A stretch of 64,000 bases of DNA from Nigrospora sphaerica (lineage: Eukaryota > Ascomycota > Sordariomycetes > Amphisphaeriales > Apiosporaceae), in contig JAGVVL010000021.1 in NCBI GenBank assembly GCA_018287875.1, positions 62,001 through 126,000 on the forward strand, given 5' to 3'. Of the stretch, positions 54,590 through 64,000 are shown piece after piece. The notes below the pieces were generated by a model. It was not told where the DNA came from and did not search any database. It saw only the letters and a list, made by a program, of their open reading frames with translations. The first letter of the stretch is position 1; each line of letters begins with the position of its first letter. The translations under genes were made by a program, and so were the position numbers.

Positions 54590-55600
54590 AGAAACGGAGC
54601 ACAGCTAGGAGCGGTACGATATCGTATCGGCCGGACTGCCCTACGAGCGCCGAACACAGCTAGAAAAGCCCGAGCTAACGTGCCACAATGGACCCGATCC
54701 AGAACGGCCACAACCGACACCGGAGGGCTGTATGTGGACACGATGGGGAGCTGGGGTCGGACGCGGTGTGGTGTACATTAGCATTTGAGCAGGGAGCAGA
54801 AGTAGACGAAGCAGAAGTAGCGAAGCAGAAGTAGTGAAGCAAAAGTAGACGAAGCAGAAGTAGACGAAGCAGAGGTAGCGAAGCAGAAGTAGACGAAGCA
54901 GAACTAGGCGAAGCAGGAACATGGAAAAAGCAGGAGCCAGTCAAAGGATGCGGAAGCAGGAAGTGAACAGAGTAGGAAGAGTAGAGCAGGCTAGAGCCGG
55001 TCGGCGCTCGTAAAAATGAAGCCGCGCCAGAAGTAGCACCAGGCCATATCCGCTCCTGTCCTAACAGAGCCAATGAACACGCGCCAGAAAAGACGCGATT
55101 CGGAACGGCCACAGCCCTAGAGGAAGCAGCAATCAGCCAATGCCGGAAGGGAATGACGCAGGAATCAGAGGGAGTAGGAATCAGAGGGAGTAGGAATCAG
55201 AGGGAGCAGGAATCAGAGGGAGCAGGAACCAGTCGAAAACAGGAAGCAGGAACTAGTTGAAACAGAGAGTTGCCCCGTATCACAACTGCCGCTGTCCTGG
55301 CAGTGCCAGGCACAGCCCAAAATAGTCAGCGAGCTTGCGTCAGAATAGACCCAATCCAGAACGGCCGCGGCCTAATCGGAAGGCCAAACGTGGGACAGGA
55401 TCAAGAACGGGCGTCGAACACGGCGCGGCGCACAAGCAAACGCGAGCAGCAAACCCCGCTGTACGCAGGCTCCCCGACGCGCCACATACAGCGGCACTTA
55501 CAGCGGTACATACAGGCCCGGCGTCGTAAGAGGCCCCGGTCGCTACTATGTACCACCAAAAAGCATCCAGGGCGGCAACTATCAATCCTGTGATGCACAA
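54590..55600. repeat. Large diverged repeat block, copy 2
   Basis: Counterpart of 35840-36990 in the same orientation. Internal units start with the related sequences at 54685 and 55345, about 660 bp apart (GACCC.ATCCAGAACGGCC). Between them is a (GACGAAGCAGAAGTAG)-like run at 54790-54910. Confidence 0.7.
55155..55232. repeat. 16-bp tandem repeat
   Basis: AGGAATCAGAGGGAGT/C repeated about four to five times within copy 2 of the large repeat block. Confidence 0.85.
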
Positions 55601-55689
55601 AAGAGAGCGGGAACAGATCTATGGAGTTAACCGAGGACATGATGACGTAGCGCAACGACGAGGCGAGGACCGCTGCGGACATACAGACA

Positions 55690-55742
55690 TATACCCAGAA
55701 CATGCACGACATGCAGTCCATGCATGACATGCAGGACATTGG
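55690..55742. repeat. GACATGCA-type short repeats
   Basis: ACGACATGCAGTCCATGCATGACATGCAGGACAT: overlapping direct and palindromic ATGCAT/ACATGCA units. Non-coding. Confidence 0.6.
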
Positions 55743-56019
55743 AGGCAATTGCAACCACCCAGCCTAAAATCACAGGGCAGCCACATGCCTAAGGGGGAAG
55801 CTACGCTACACGGCACGATAGAAGCTACGGAGGACGAATGAAGTAAAACGGCACAAGGAAAGCTACACGGGACGAGAATAGGCATTATGGTATGAGGAGT
55901 GGCATAACGACAATTATATTGCAGGCTGTCAAACTAGCATCCAACATCCGCAGGAGCGACTCCGCTGCCTCGAGGGGCACAGCCCTCTGGCTATGCTGCA
56001 TAAAGGCCTCGGACAGGAG

Positions 56020-56425
56020 GTGCTCGGTCCTCGACTGCGGGTAGGGGAAAGGAGGCTTCCGAGTCAACGGCATAGGGACGCCGGACAGGAGGTGCTGGAC
56101 TGTCGTGGCAAGAGACGCTTGGCTGTCATGGACAGGCTTCTCAACCGCCATAGGACAGGACACGACTGTCGCGCATGACATGCTCGACTGTCATGGGACA
56201 GAAACCCTCGATTTTCATAAATAGGAGTCTCGACCGTTATCGGACAGGAGGTGTTCGACTGTCATGGCAAGAGATGCTTGGCCGTCATGGACAGGAGTCT
56301 CAACCGCCATGGGGCAGGAGACGCTCGACTGTCGTGGGACAGGGAGATCTCGATTAGTGGACAAGAGATGCTCGGCCGTCATGGACAGGAGTCTTAACCG
56401 TCATCGGACAGGAGAGCCCGGCGGC
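56020..56425. repeat. Irregular direct repeats around GACTGTCATGG
   Basis: Units such as CTCGACTGTCATGGGACAG, GGCCGTCATGGACAGGAGTC and CAACCGCCATGGGGCAGGAG recur many times with variable spacing. Non-coding; ORFs crossing it are translations of the repeat. Confidence 0.7.
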
Positions 56426-57640
56426 CTTGAAGGGAATGCGCCTCCCAGAGACGCGCAGCAGGGAAACACAGCCTTTCGCCCAGGACGACATCCGTTGTGG
56501 GAAGGCACAGGCCACATGAGGGTGGGAACCAAGCACACGACAGGCAGGGCACATCGGTGTGAAGACAACCGGCCGACAGAGCCTGTCGTGCCGGGCGGCG
56601 AACCTGCCTACAGGAGCGTCTTGACTGTAGAGGAAGCCTCAAGAACGCAGGAAAGAATGCATCGGCTGAGGTCCGTCCGGGGAAAGCCCGTACGATGTGT
56701 GTGGTAGAGCTCGTCATGCAGGGCGGCGAACCTGCCTACAGGAGAACCTCGACTGTAAGGGGCCCCTCGCCAACGCAGGAGCGTCTCGACTGCGACCCAG
56801 GCCGACCATCAGGAGCGTATCGATTGTGTGGCGCGTGGGCCCTCCATGGAGGCGCGTAGCTCCCGCCTGGTTTTTACGCCTATAACCGGGAGTGAATCAC
56901 CGTATGGATGGTTGGCTGGCTGCCCGCTAAGGCAGCCGTTAGTCTACCGCGCTGGACGCGGATCTTCAGCCCCCATAGAGTATGCCAAGTGCATGGCTGT
57001 TGCGCCTACCACCGGGAGCGAATCACCGTATGGATAGTCGGCCAGCCATCAGGGTAAAAAGCGTCTATATGGCTGTCGGCCTACCACCAGGGACGAGGTC
57101 TCGGGGCAGATCGTTGGCATTCCGTGGGGTGTACGCACCCCATGGTTGTTGGCCTGCCACCCGATGTTTACCATCGGGCGGATCATAGGCCAGCTACCAT
57201 AAGGACAGAAGTCAACTCCGAATGGCAACGTACGGCCACTTGGACGGGCGAACCTGACGGAAGCACAAGGAGGAAAGAAAATCTTCTTCTCTACGGGGAC
57301 GGCGGCCCCCTATATAGCCATCTCGCGCTGGCGTGGCCGTGCTTTCGGCGCCCGCTAAGGCCTTGATCAACGACAGGCCCAACCCTTTCCAGACCTATGG
57401 AGCCTTTCACAACCGGCTCCGACTTGACTGGGCCGATAGGTGGGATGAATATGGCGGGATCGATTTGGGCTCTTCGCCCCCCTTGGGTTCTGCTCGCCTT
57501 GTGGACCTGCCGCCTTTTCGACTCTTGGCACCTATTCGGCTCCTCGCACCTGCTTAGCGCCTGGCCCGGGTTAACTTTGAGCTGGGCTGGAAGCTACGCT
57601 TCAGGCTTGGCCCACTTGACATTGCCACGTCCCCTCGGCC
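56426..57640. other. Repeat-derived GC-rich stretch, no gene
   Basis: Contains further duplicated phrases: GCGGCGAACCTGCCTACAGG at about 56600 and 56725; GAATCACCGTATGGAT at about 56894 and 57019. ORFs are short and shadow each other. Confidence 0.5.
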
Positions 57641-57890
57641 GCTGTTGCTCTGCCTCTCGTTTTGTCTCTTCCTGGGCCCCTTGCTTCTTGTTCTGTTCCG
57701 CTCCTTCTCGCTCTGTCTCTTCCGGGTCCCCTGTCCTACCCCTCTCTCTTTCTCTGTTCCTCCCTTCTGCTCCTCTCTCTCATTCTGTCCCTCCTTCCCT
57801 CTCGTTCTATCTCTTCCTGGCCCTTGACCTCGCCCCTTCTCTCACTCTTCCTCTCTCCTCCCTCGCTCTTCCCCCGTTTCTTCACTAGGT
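57640..57890. repeat. Polypyrimidine (CT-rich) tract
   Basis: About 250 bases very rich in C and T on the plus strand, with TCTCT/TTCCTC runs. The ORFs across it (57397-57888 and overlapping frames) are low-complexity Ser/Leu/Pro translations and not genes. Confidence 0.85.
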
Positions 57891-59375
57891 GTGCCTGATT
57901 TGGTCAGTTCCCGTCGATACTACCAGTTTAGTCCTCCTCACTTTGCTCTTTGGTTTCATCTGCACTCGTTTTACTCAGTAGTGATGTGGCCAGCCTTCTC
58001 GTCCTGTCCTGCCGGCATACTGGGTCCGTACACCGCACAGCCGTACCCACCGTCGTCAGGTCTGTTGACAACCCATGGCAGTACCACGTTACGCTCGTGC
58101 CGATGCTTGTCCAGGTGAGCCAGCAGTCTCTACCTTGGTACGAGAGACAACACCCCCAGTGTGTTGGGCAGCAACAGCAGCAACCCGAGCAGACGCACGG
58201 CCAGTATTAAAAACCCCCACAAGTATCACACGGGGCTTCATTTGCTCGTCGTGGTCAAGCCAGTAATCCTTGCAGCTCATCCACCGGCTCGACGCTGCTG
58301 CGTCCAGAAAGAAAGAGCCGCGCACGTCGTGGACGGCAATGCGGGCGCCCACAGGGAGGGCAGGTCCGGCGCCCGCGACGACGCGGTCGACGCTCGCCAG
58401 CCATCTCGCTGGCAGCGCAGGCAACCCCGCTACTGGCTACCAAGCTCGAGTCGCCTCTTGCCCCACGCGAAGTGCCCTCTCTTCTGCCAGAAAGGCGTGA
58501 ATCCGCGTCGGGCAGCGCATCCGACGGCCCAATTAGATAGGTCGAGTGCACGGGCTAGAGGAGCAACAGCCATGAGCTACGGTCGGGTGAACGTTTCTAT
58601 CCCGACAGGCATACACCTCCCATTATCCGTCGTAGACGGCAGAGTGGCAGCCCTGGTATGACGCCAGTTGATCCGGGGGGGCGCCTAAGAGCCGACCTTG
58701 AGCCATGACGAGGTCGAGGGGTCTGGGCTAGGAGAGGCGGTGACGCGGTTGCCGTCTACAGGGAAAAGCAGCAAGGGCGGGGAAGGTGTTATTAACCTAG
58801 TGTCATGTTTGTAGTCCAAGCCATTCTGCATTCCAAACCGTACGGCTCCTTCTGCCCCTGCCCAATCGTCTGTCTCCACCCAACCAAGTGTCTTGTAGGC
58901 AGGGAGTGACCTGCCGATGCCTCGTGGCTGCCCTGCTTGGTGACCTTTTCATCTGTGAATGCTGCGAACCTCCTCAACGCCATCTTGCTATCCTTGCTGT
59001 TGCGTTAGTCCCCGGCGCCGTTGTCTGATGCCGAGCGCCCGAGAAGAATCGATCCACCTGACCTAGCAATCCTGCAAGTAGTGAGGCTATTAGACTTGCT
59101 TGTCCAACCTGCGGAGTTGCATCCACTTATGTTAGCTCGTGTAGTGGGTATCCGCGGGCGGCGGCTCCTACAGCCGGCTGCTTGGCAGTAACCATGGCAT
59201 GATAAGCGCGCACGGCGGGCCGGTTGTTGGCTTGGGGCTCGTTTAGAATCCCGGCAACCGCGCCAGAAACCGCTCGATAGCGCACTTGGACAAAGCGGAT
59301 GAAAGGCATACCTTCGTTTACCTTGGAGCTAGGCGGGTATTCCATAACTCGTGACGACTACCCAGCCTTGTCATT
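57891..59375. other. Gene-poor stretch
   Basis: Overlapping frames at 58089-58661 on both strands lack motifs. CAGCAACAGCAGCAACC lies near 58170. No repeat shared with the rest of the window was seen. Confidence 0.4.
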
Positions 59376-60100
59376 TCCTACAAAACCTGTTTTGTTCCCT
59401 GTTTATTGCTTGCCTCTTCGTTCGTAAACCAGACAGCCGGGACGTGATTCATCTTCTTATTGGCCATTTGCCCATGAAATAAAAAGCCGTGAGCAGCCTT
59501 CCCTGCTTCACTGGGGAAGCCAACCGCATGAACCAACTAAAGCTAAGATCGGCCACATCGTCACGAGGGTGTCCTGAGCTCAACGACGCAAACCATGCCC
59601 CAGAAATTGTTACTCAAATAGGTTATGGCCGCTATCCCTACAAGGGTTGTCGGTTTTTTTTTCGCTTCGGAGTAGAACAGGCCAGGCCTTGTTATGTTCT
59701 GTCAGCTGCTTCGCCTATTAATACAGATACGGAATGTGGGCCTGTCAGGGGCCCCGCAGCCGCAACTAAATGAACCAACACCAGAAGCGCTGATATTCCT
59801 CCCAACCTGGTGAATATACTGAAGATCAAGCATACCCACGATATGACATATTACGTATCTTCTCATCCAGGACGCTTAACGCCAAGGTCCTGTTAGTAAG
59901 CACCTTAACGTCAGTCTTTGGAGTGTGGATCTCTAACCCGTTGAGTGCTTCCTTAGGGGGCTACGATCATTTACACCGGATGAAGCAATGCTGTCCTAAC
60001 CCGCCCGTATCGGCTGGATACCGGGAGTATTCTTGCAGTGTTCTGTGGGCCCATGGGCTCTTCATTTCTCCGACAGGAATACAGGCCTCGTTCGTGCTGA
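59376..60100. repeat. Large diverged repeat, copy 1
   Basis: Parallels 62645-63400 in order: CTGTTTTGTTCCCTG / CTGTTCCTGTTTTATTCC; CGGGACGTG; CACGAGGGTGT; GAACAGGCCAG / GAAACAGGCCAG; GTTGAGTGCTTCC. No ORF is conserved between the copies, so the unit is probably a decayed mobile element. Confidence 0.6.
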
Positions 60101-60985
60101 AACGGACCCGTTCTGGGCCATGCCCATCCCGAACTCGAGTTAACATGGTTCGATCGAGCTCATCAATGGCCTAATGGTTCCCTAGAAAGCGATCGCGGAG
60201 CATGACAAGGGGAAAGAGGGGCATCCACTGGTTTTGGAATGCATGGCGGCTGCTACGCCAATCCGATGACCTTTTGCCCAATGAAAACTGGGTAAGACAT
60301 GTTGTTTTTAGAGCGGCCCTTATAATAAGGGCAACTCAAGGTATTTCCGGGCGCCCCATGTATGCAGCTCTAACCAACGGCCAGTACTCACACCTTAGAC
60401 CCATACAGTGGAGCATATTAACCGGTCACGTCGAGCGGATTTGTTCTTCCCGTAATAAGGTTGCTCGCTTCTACCACGCTAAGCTCTAGACACCAGGCTT
60501 CTGGAAAGATTTGTCATGGAGACCTGTCCAGTGACAAGGGAATCAAACCACTGCTGCTTTTCTCTAGGTTCGGCCTTGCGGTGCAAAGGACGAATCTCCG
60601 ATGGGATAAGGCCAAGCAAAGGCGAGTACGGTCAAAACAAAGGAATCCGTGGACTTGAAGAGTCGATCAAGCTCTGTGATGCAAGGACAAGCAACGTCAC
60701 GAATACTAAGATTCCAGTCCTGACAATGATTGGTTTCCGCGACCCAGCCGATGGCTCGTAAAATCTAGATGGCTAAGTCCCATAAGGCGCAGGTTCACGT
60801 CGATCGCGATCATCAAACAAGGAACGTACCGAAACGTGCCACAGCACCACAAGTCTAAAATAGGCTGCAGTGCTAGCCCGAGCAAGGGGTATATAAACGG
60901 GTGTCAACGGTTGAGCTCTCTATTTAATGACGACTAGGTCCAGTTTCCGAGAGTTTCGCAATACCCATCGGGCCACCTTGCCGTC
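60101..60985. other. Intergenic, no gene recognised
   Basis: ORFs 60202-60489 and 60461-60761 have no recognisable motif. Confidence 0.35.
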
Positions 60986-61619
60986 ATGGACCATTATCAG
61001 CATCAATCTGGACGCGCGTCTGGGCAACAAGCCACTGGGAGCCACCTGCACCGCCGGCGACGGTCCCGTCAGGTTTACTATCAGGATTATAGAGGAAATA
61101 ACGTCAGCTTTAACCCAGAACAAGTCCCACGAATACCTCTCAGTCACTCGCCCAGCACAAGCGAGAGCAATGCCGGAAGTAGAATTGCGTAAGGTATGAC
61201 GCAGAAGACTACATGGAACTATGCTAACATCACTAAAGTACAAATATGTCGCTTATTGAAGAGCTAAGACGCCTTGGGGAGCAGCTCGCAAGGATCGAAG
61301 CTAAGTGAGTTCATCCACCGTCACAGGGCAGGATCAGTATGACTTACAGAGCCACCAACTCGGAGGGTCGATACTATGTACGTAAATCTTAGAGAGGACA
61401 AATCTCAGCTTCGTTGGAACTGACTGAGAATGTAGGGTACAGGAGAATAGAGAAGGGTAAGCATTTGCGGATGGCTATGAAAGGCGCTAACCAGTATACA
61501 GCCTTCAGAATGTGGTGAAGGAACAGAGAGACTGGGCTGAAGACTTGAAACGGGTCATGGAGCGATCCTTGTCTTTCGACCAGGACGAGGGACTGGATCC
61601 AACATTGTTACAATTTTAG
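60986..61619 (+). CDS. Candidate small multi-exon gene, coiled-coil
   Basis: ATG 60986 opens a polar, arginine-rich exon (SGRASGQQATGSHLHRRRRS). A donor GTAAGG after AGAATTGC and acceptor CACTAAAG lead in phase to NMSLIEELRRLGEQLARIEA, an amphipathic helix. The next exon begins after TTACAG (ATNSEGRYY). The last exon, after TATACAG, reads NVVKEQRDWAEDLKRVMERS and ends DPTLLQF with TAG at 61617-61619. The junction around 61385-61460 could not be resolved in phase. The repeated splice signals and helical exons suggest a real gene of about 130-160 residues; family unknown. Confidence 0.4.
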
Positions 61620-61895
61620 TTCAATGGGAGTGGCCTCTAGCGGGACCCGTGTGGCCTACATGAAGAAAATCGCCGTGGGACTAAGTTTCATGCGAGGCCT
61701 GTTTACATATTTCTAAGAGCTATGCTGGTAACATCGAAGGTGTGCCGGGAAGGATGGTTATCAATGTTATCTATCTTGAATCTTATAATGCCCACCAAAG
61801 CTGCGCCGCAGCCTGGTGTCCTGTCTAGGCCTGGGGCTCTGTTAATCATCGAAAAGCCCATTTTGCTTGTCTCACAAAGAAAGGACGTGGCTAAT

Positions 61896-62045
61896 AAGGC
61901 CGTGTTCGGTACAGCTCTCGGCGACAGCTTGTGGGGCAAAGCTCGGAAATAGGCACAAAAAGCACGGTTATAAGGACTTTCTGTGCTTATAACCGTGCTT
62001 TGGCCTACAAGTTGTCGCCGAAAAGCTGTATCGAGCACAGCCCAA
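61896..62045. repeat. Foldback element (long imperfect inverted repeat)
   Basis: AAAGCACGGTTATAAG and its exact inverse CTTATAACCGTGCTTT lie 11 bases apart at about 61956-61998. Outside them, GGCGACAGCTTGT and ACAAGTTGTCGCC, and GGTACAGCT and AGCTGTATC, are also inverted. The whole can form one long stem. Non-coding. Confidence 0.8.
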
Positions 62046-62099
62046 GTGTTTGCTATCTGAAACTGCCTAAGAATTCAGATCAGCTAATAAGTCTTTCCT

Positions 62100-62640
62100 A
62101 AATACAAATCGCACTAAAACTTATGGCTCAAAAGTTTAGCTGGGTGAACCACTAAAACCGACAGGCAGGTAGCCACGGTCAGGATGCTACGAAGTTTCAG
62201 GCTCTGGCAGTACAAACAGCGGTACTACTAACGATCGGCCTTGAACTACATAATGCCCACCTCGAAGTGGCCTTTCTCAGCGAGGGTGTTGATGTGTCAA
62301 TGTGAAAAGAAGCGGGCACATGATTGCCTGCTGCGAAGAAGGAGTGGGAAGGGGGCATCGTACTGTCCCTGCCGTCACATGGCTCCCTAGCACCGCCTTT
62401 GAGTATTCAGTGTAGGGGGAGAGCATCCGTCGACCCGCTTAGTAATAATCAGGTAGTCTCAAGTGCGTACTGCAGGACGCTTGCTTGTTCGTCGTGGTTT
62501 CCTCCTCCTGGCGATTGAAATCCTTGCCGACAAGACCCATGCATGCTACTTATTAGCGCTGTTGGGCAAAGCTAATGCAACGATGTCTACTATAGTTACC
62601 GCTAAGCTTGACAAAGATGCCATAGCCCATTACAACAGCC
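62100..62640. other. Intergenic, no gene recognised
   Basis: Two short ORFs (62324-62518, 62463-62660) without motifs. Confidence 0.35.
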
Positions 62641-62644
62641 AACC

Positions 62645-63400
62645 TTACCGTTTTCGGTAAGGTCTGTACTGTTCCTGTTTTATTCCTTGCCTTTTGGTGG
62701 GGGAGCCAAACTGTCGGGACGTGCTCCCTCCTCTCATTGGTCCTTCATCTAACGAATAAACCGCCCTCCGTGCATCGCCCTCACCGAGGAAGTCGGCCGC
62801 ACGGATAGGGGCTGAAGCTAAAGTCGGCTCGCTCAGCACGAGGGTGTTCGGAGCTCCAAGAGATAACTCGTAACGAACGCCCATAGAACGCAACGTTTGG
62901 GAGCCGCGACCCATGCTTAACTGTTGGCCCGCCTCCGTGCCGGATCGAAACAGGCCAGATACCGCTATGCTACGGCCTACTCCGTCTGCTCGTCCGGACT
63001 ATGGGCTTACTGAAGGGCCCCACACTATCCCTGGGGGAATGAGTACAATATCCGGGGTGCTAGTATTCCTATGCCCTTGCCGTTACGCCTTCCTCTCGGC
63101 CTGGTGGGGTATCTCAAAGGTTAAGCAAACCGACAACGCGGCCCATGCTGCATGACTCATGCTCCCGCCTTGACCCTAAGCGCTAATGCTGTTGGCAGTG
63201 AGAACCTGTTGCGGCAGCCCCTACGGAGTGGATCTCCGGATGTGTTGAGTGCTTCCGTATGGAGCTACAGCCTGTTGCACTGGATGATGTGGCGCTACCC
63301 CAGGGTGCTCCGAATCTTGGTATCCAGCTTGCACCCCGCATTCCTTTGCCAGGTATTGTTGTGCTTATGAGGGACCCCGTCCTGGCATCTACGTCCTACC
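62645..63400. repeat. Large diverged repeat, copy 2
   Basis: Counterpart of 59376-60100, same orientation, about 3.27 kb further on. Landmarks in order are given in the copy 1 entry. The two copies bracket the candidate gene at 60986 and the foldback. Confidence 0.6.
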
Positions 63401-64000
63401 TGGAATCTTCTTCGCTTCGGGAGGTGACCTGACGAAAGTAACCAACCCGGGCCAGCACCATCGTATGCCGCGGTGGATACTTGCTAGCGCCTGGAGTCGG
63501 GACCCAGTTTGGCGCGCCGTTAGACAACCATACGCGCTTCGGGGCTCCGCTAGCTGTGCCGATCCCATCCCCATGGGCACAGGGCTCTGTACCATGTCCA
63601 TCGTGGTCTCGAACCAATACCACCAAGCGGTTGGCTTGTCTGCGTCTGTGGCCCGCCATAGGATGACCCTATGACGCCCGAAGAGAGGGTCACGCTGCCA
63701 ATAGTCGCATGCGCGATGTAACGTCCTACATCCGTGAGCGAGGTTACGTTATCTAGGACGACCATTCCGGTTCGTATAAAGGCCACGACCCCTGGTCCCC
63801 GGCCACGTTCGCGAACCATTCTGTCGGTACGCACGACGCGCGTTCCGTCGCCTCCAACACGCGTCGATCCATTCCTGAGAAGACCCGAGCAGCCGGGGCT
63901 CCAGAGAGAGCGACATTCCAGTGCCATCCCTGCCCGGCTCGGACGGCGCGAAATCCAGCATTACTGACACCGACAGCGTGCCTCGCAAGCAGTCTGGTCC
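63401..64000. other. Window end, no gene recognised
   Basis: GC-rich with overlapping frames on both strands (63550-63927 minus, 63734-63967 plus); no motif supports either. Confidence 0.35.

Noticed and set aside
56020..56425. CRISPR-like array of direct repeats
   Set aside because: Repeat lengths and spacing are irregular, units are degenerate, and the genome is clearly eukaryotic with spliceosomal introns.
57397..57888. 163-residue ORF
   Set aside because: Translation of a polypyrimidine tract; Ser/Leu/Pro low complexity in every frame.

Overview
The window looks like an accessory, transposon-rich segment of a filamentous ascomycete genome (Pezizomycotina, probably a Sordariomycete). The evidence is the short introns (about 46-76 bp, GT...AG, CTNAN-like branch points), pogo/Fot1, Tc1/mariner and LINE-type elements, an AA9 polysaccharide monooxygenase, a SesB/NB-ARC/TPR NLR, a purine nucleoside permease and a RING-patatin protein. 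I cannot name a species. Many genes are only recovered by joining exons, so coordinates span exons plus introns and the splice sites are written in the entries.

Layout. 1-1.4 kb: 5' part of a ferric reductase-like gene (minus). 1.6-6.1 kb: MITE copies, a small MADS-like gene and a coiled-coil ORF. 7.9-11.2 kb: decayed RING-patatin gene (minus). 11.2-12.2 kb: two different TA-flanked MITEs side by side. 12.3-13.2 kb: intact five-exon AA9 LPMO. 14.2-14.9 kb: chromodomain protein. 15.9-16.3 kb: REEP/HVA22-like fragment. 16.9-18.2 kb: 5'-truncated LINE. 18.6-21.0 kb: a mariner transposase and a convergent second gene that may form one two-gene transposon. 21.6-24.9 kb: intact seven-exon NLR.

26.5-30.6 kb is a decayed copy of a divergent gene pair (coiled-coil gene on minus, MADS-like gene on plus) split by a Fot1-type transposon. 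The apparently intact version lies at 47.7-49.9 kb. 31.0-31.6 kb: cysteine-rich gene with one nonsense codon. 32.9-33.8 kb: uncharacterised 296-residue protein. 37.7-39.0 kb: uncharacterised gene. 40.5-41.9 kb: intact three-exon purine nucleoside permease. 43.1-47.1 kb is a graveyard: Fot1 transposase tail, TPR half of an NLR, BBE-type oxidase tail, kinase-like fragment. 50.3-52.1 kb: complete pogo/Fot1 element with TIRs and TA target duplication. From 53 kb on there are almost no recognisable genes; the DNA is made of MITEs, purine-rich minisatellites, large diverged duplications (35.8-37.0 with 54.6-55.6 kb; 59.4-60.1 with 62.6-63.4 kb), a polypyrimidine tract and a foldback.

How it works together: the intact genes do not form a pathway or cluster. 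The recurrent themes are (i) intracellular non-self recognition genes (SesB-NLR, a second TPR-NLR remnant, RING-patatin) in several states of decay, (ii) a duplicated MADS-like/coiled-coil gene pair, and (iii) several transposon families whose insertions explain some of the decay. Several breaks are TAA/TAG codons compatible with C-to-T changes of CAA/CAG, as repeat-induced point mutation would give; this is inference.
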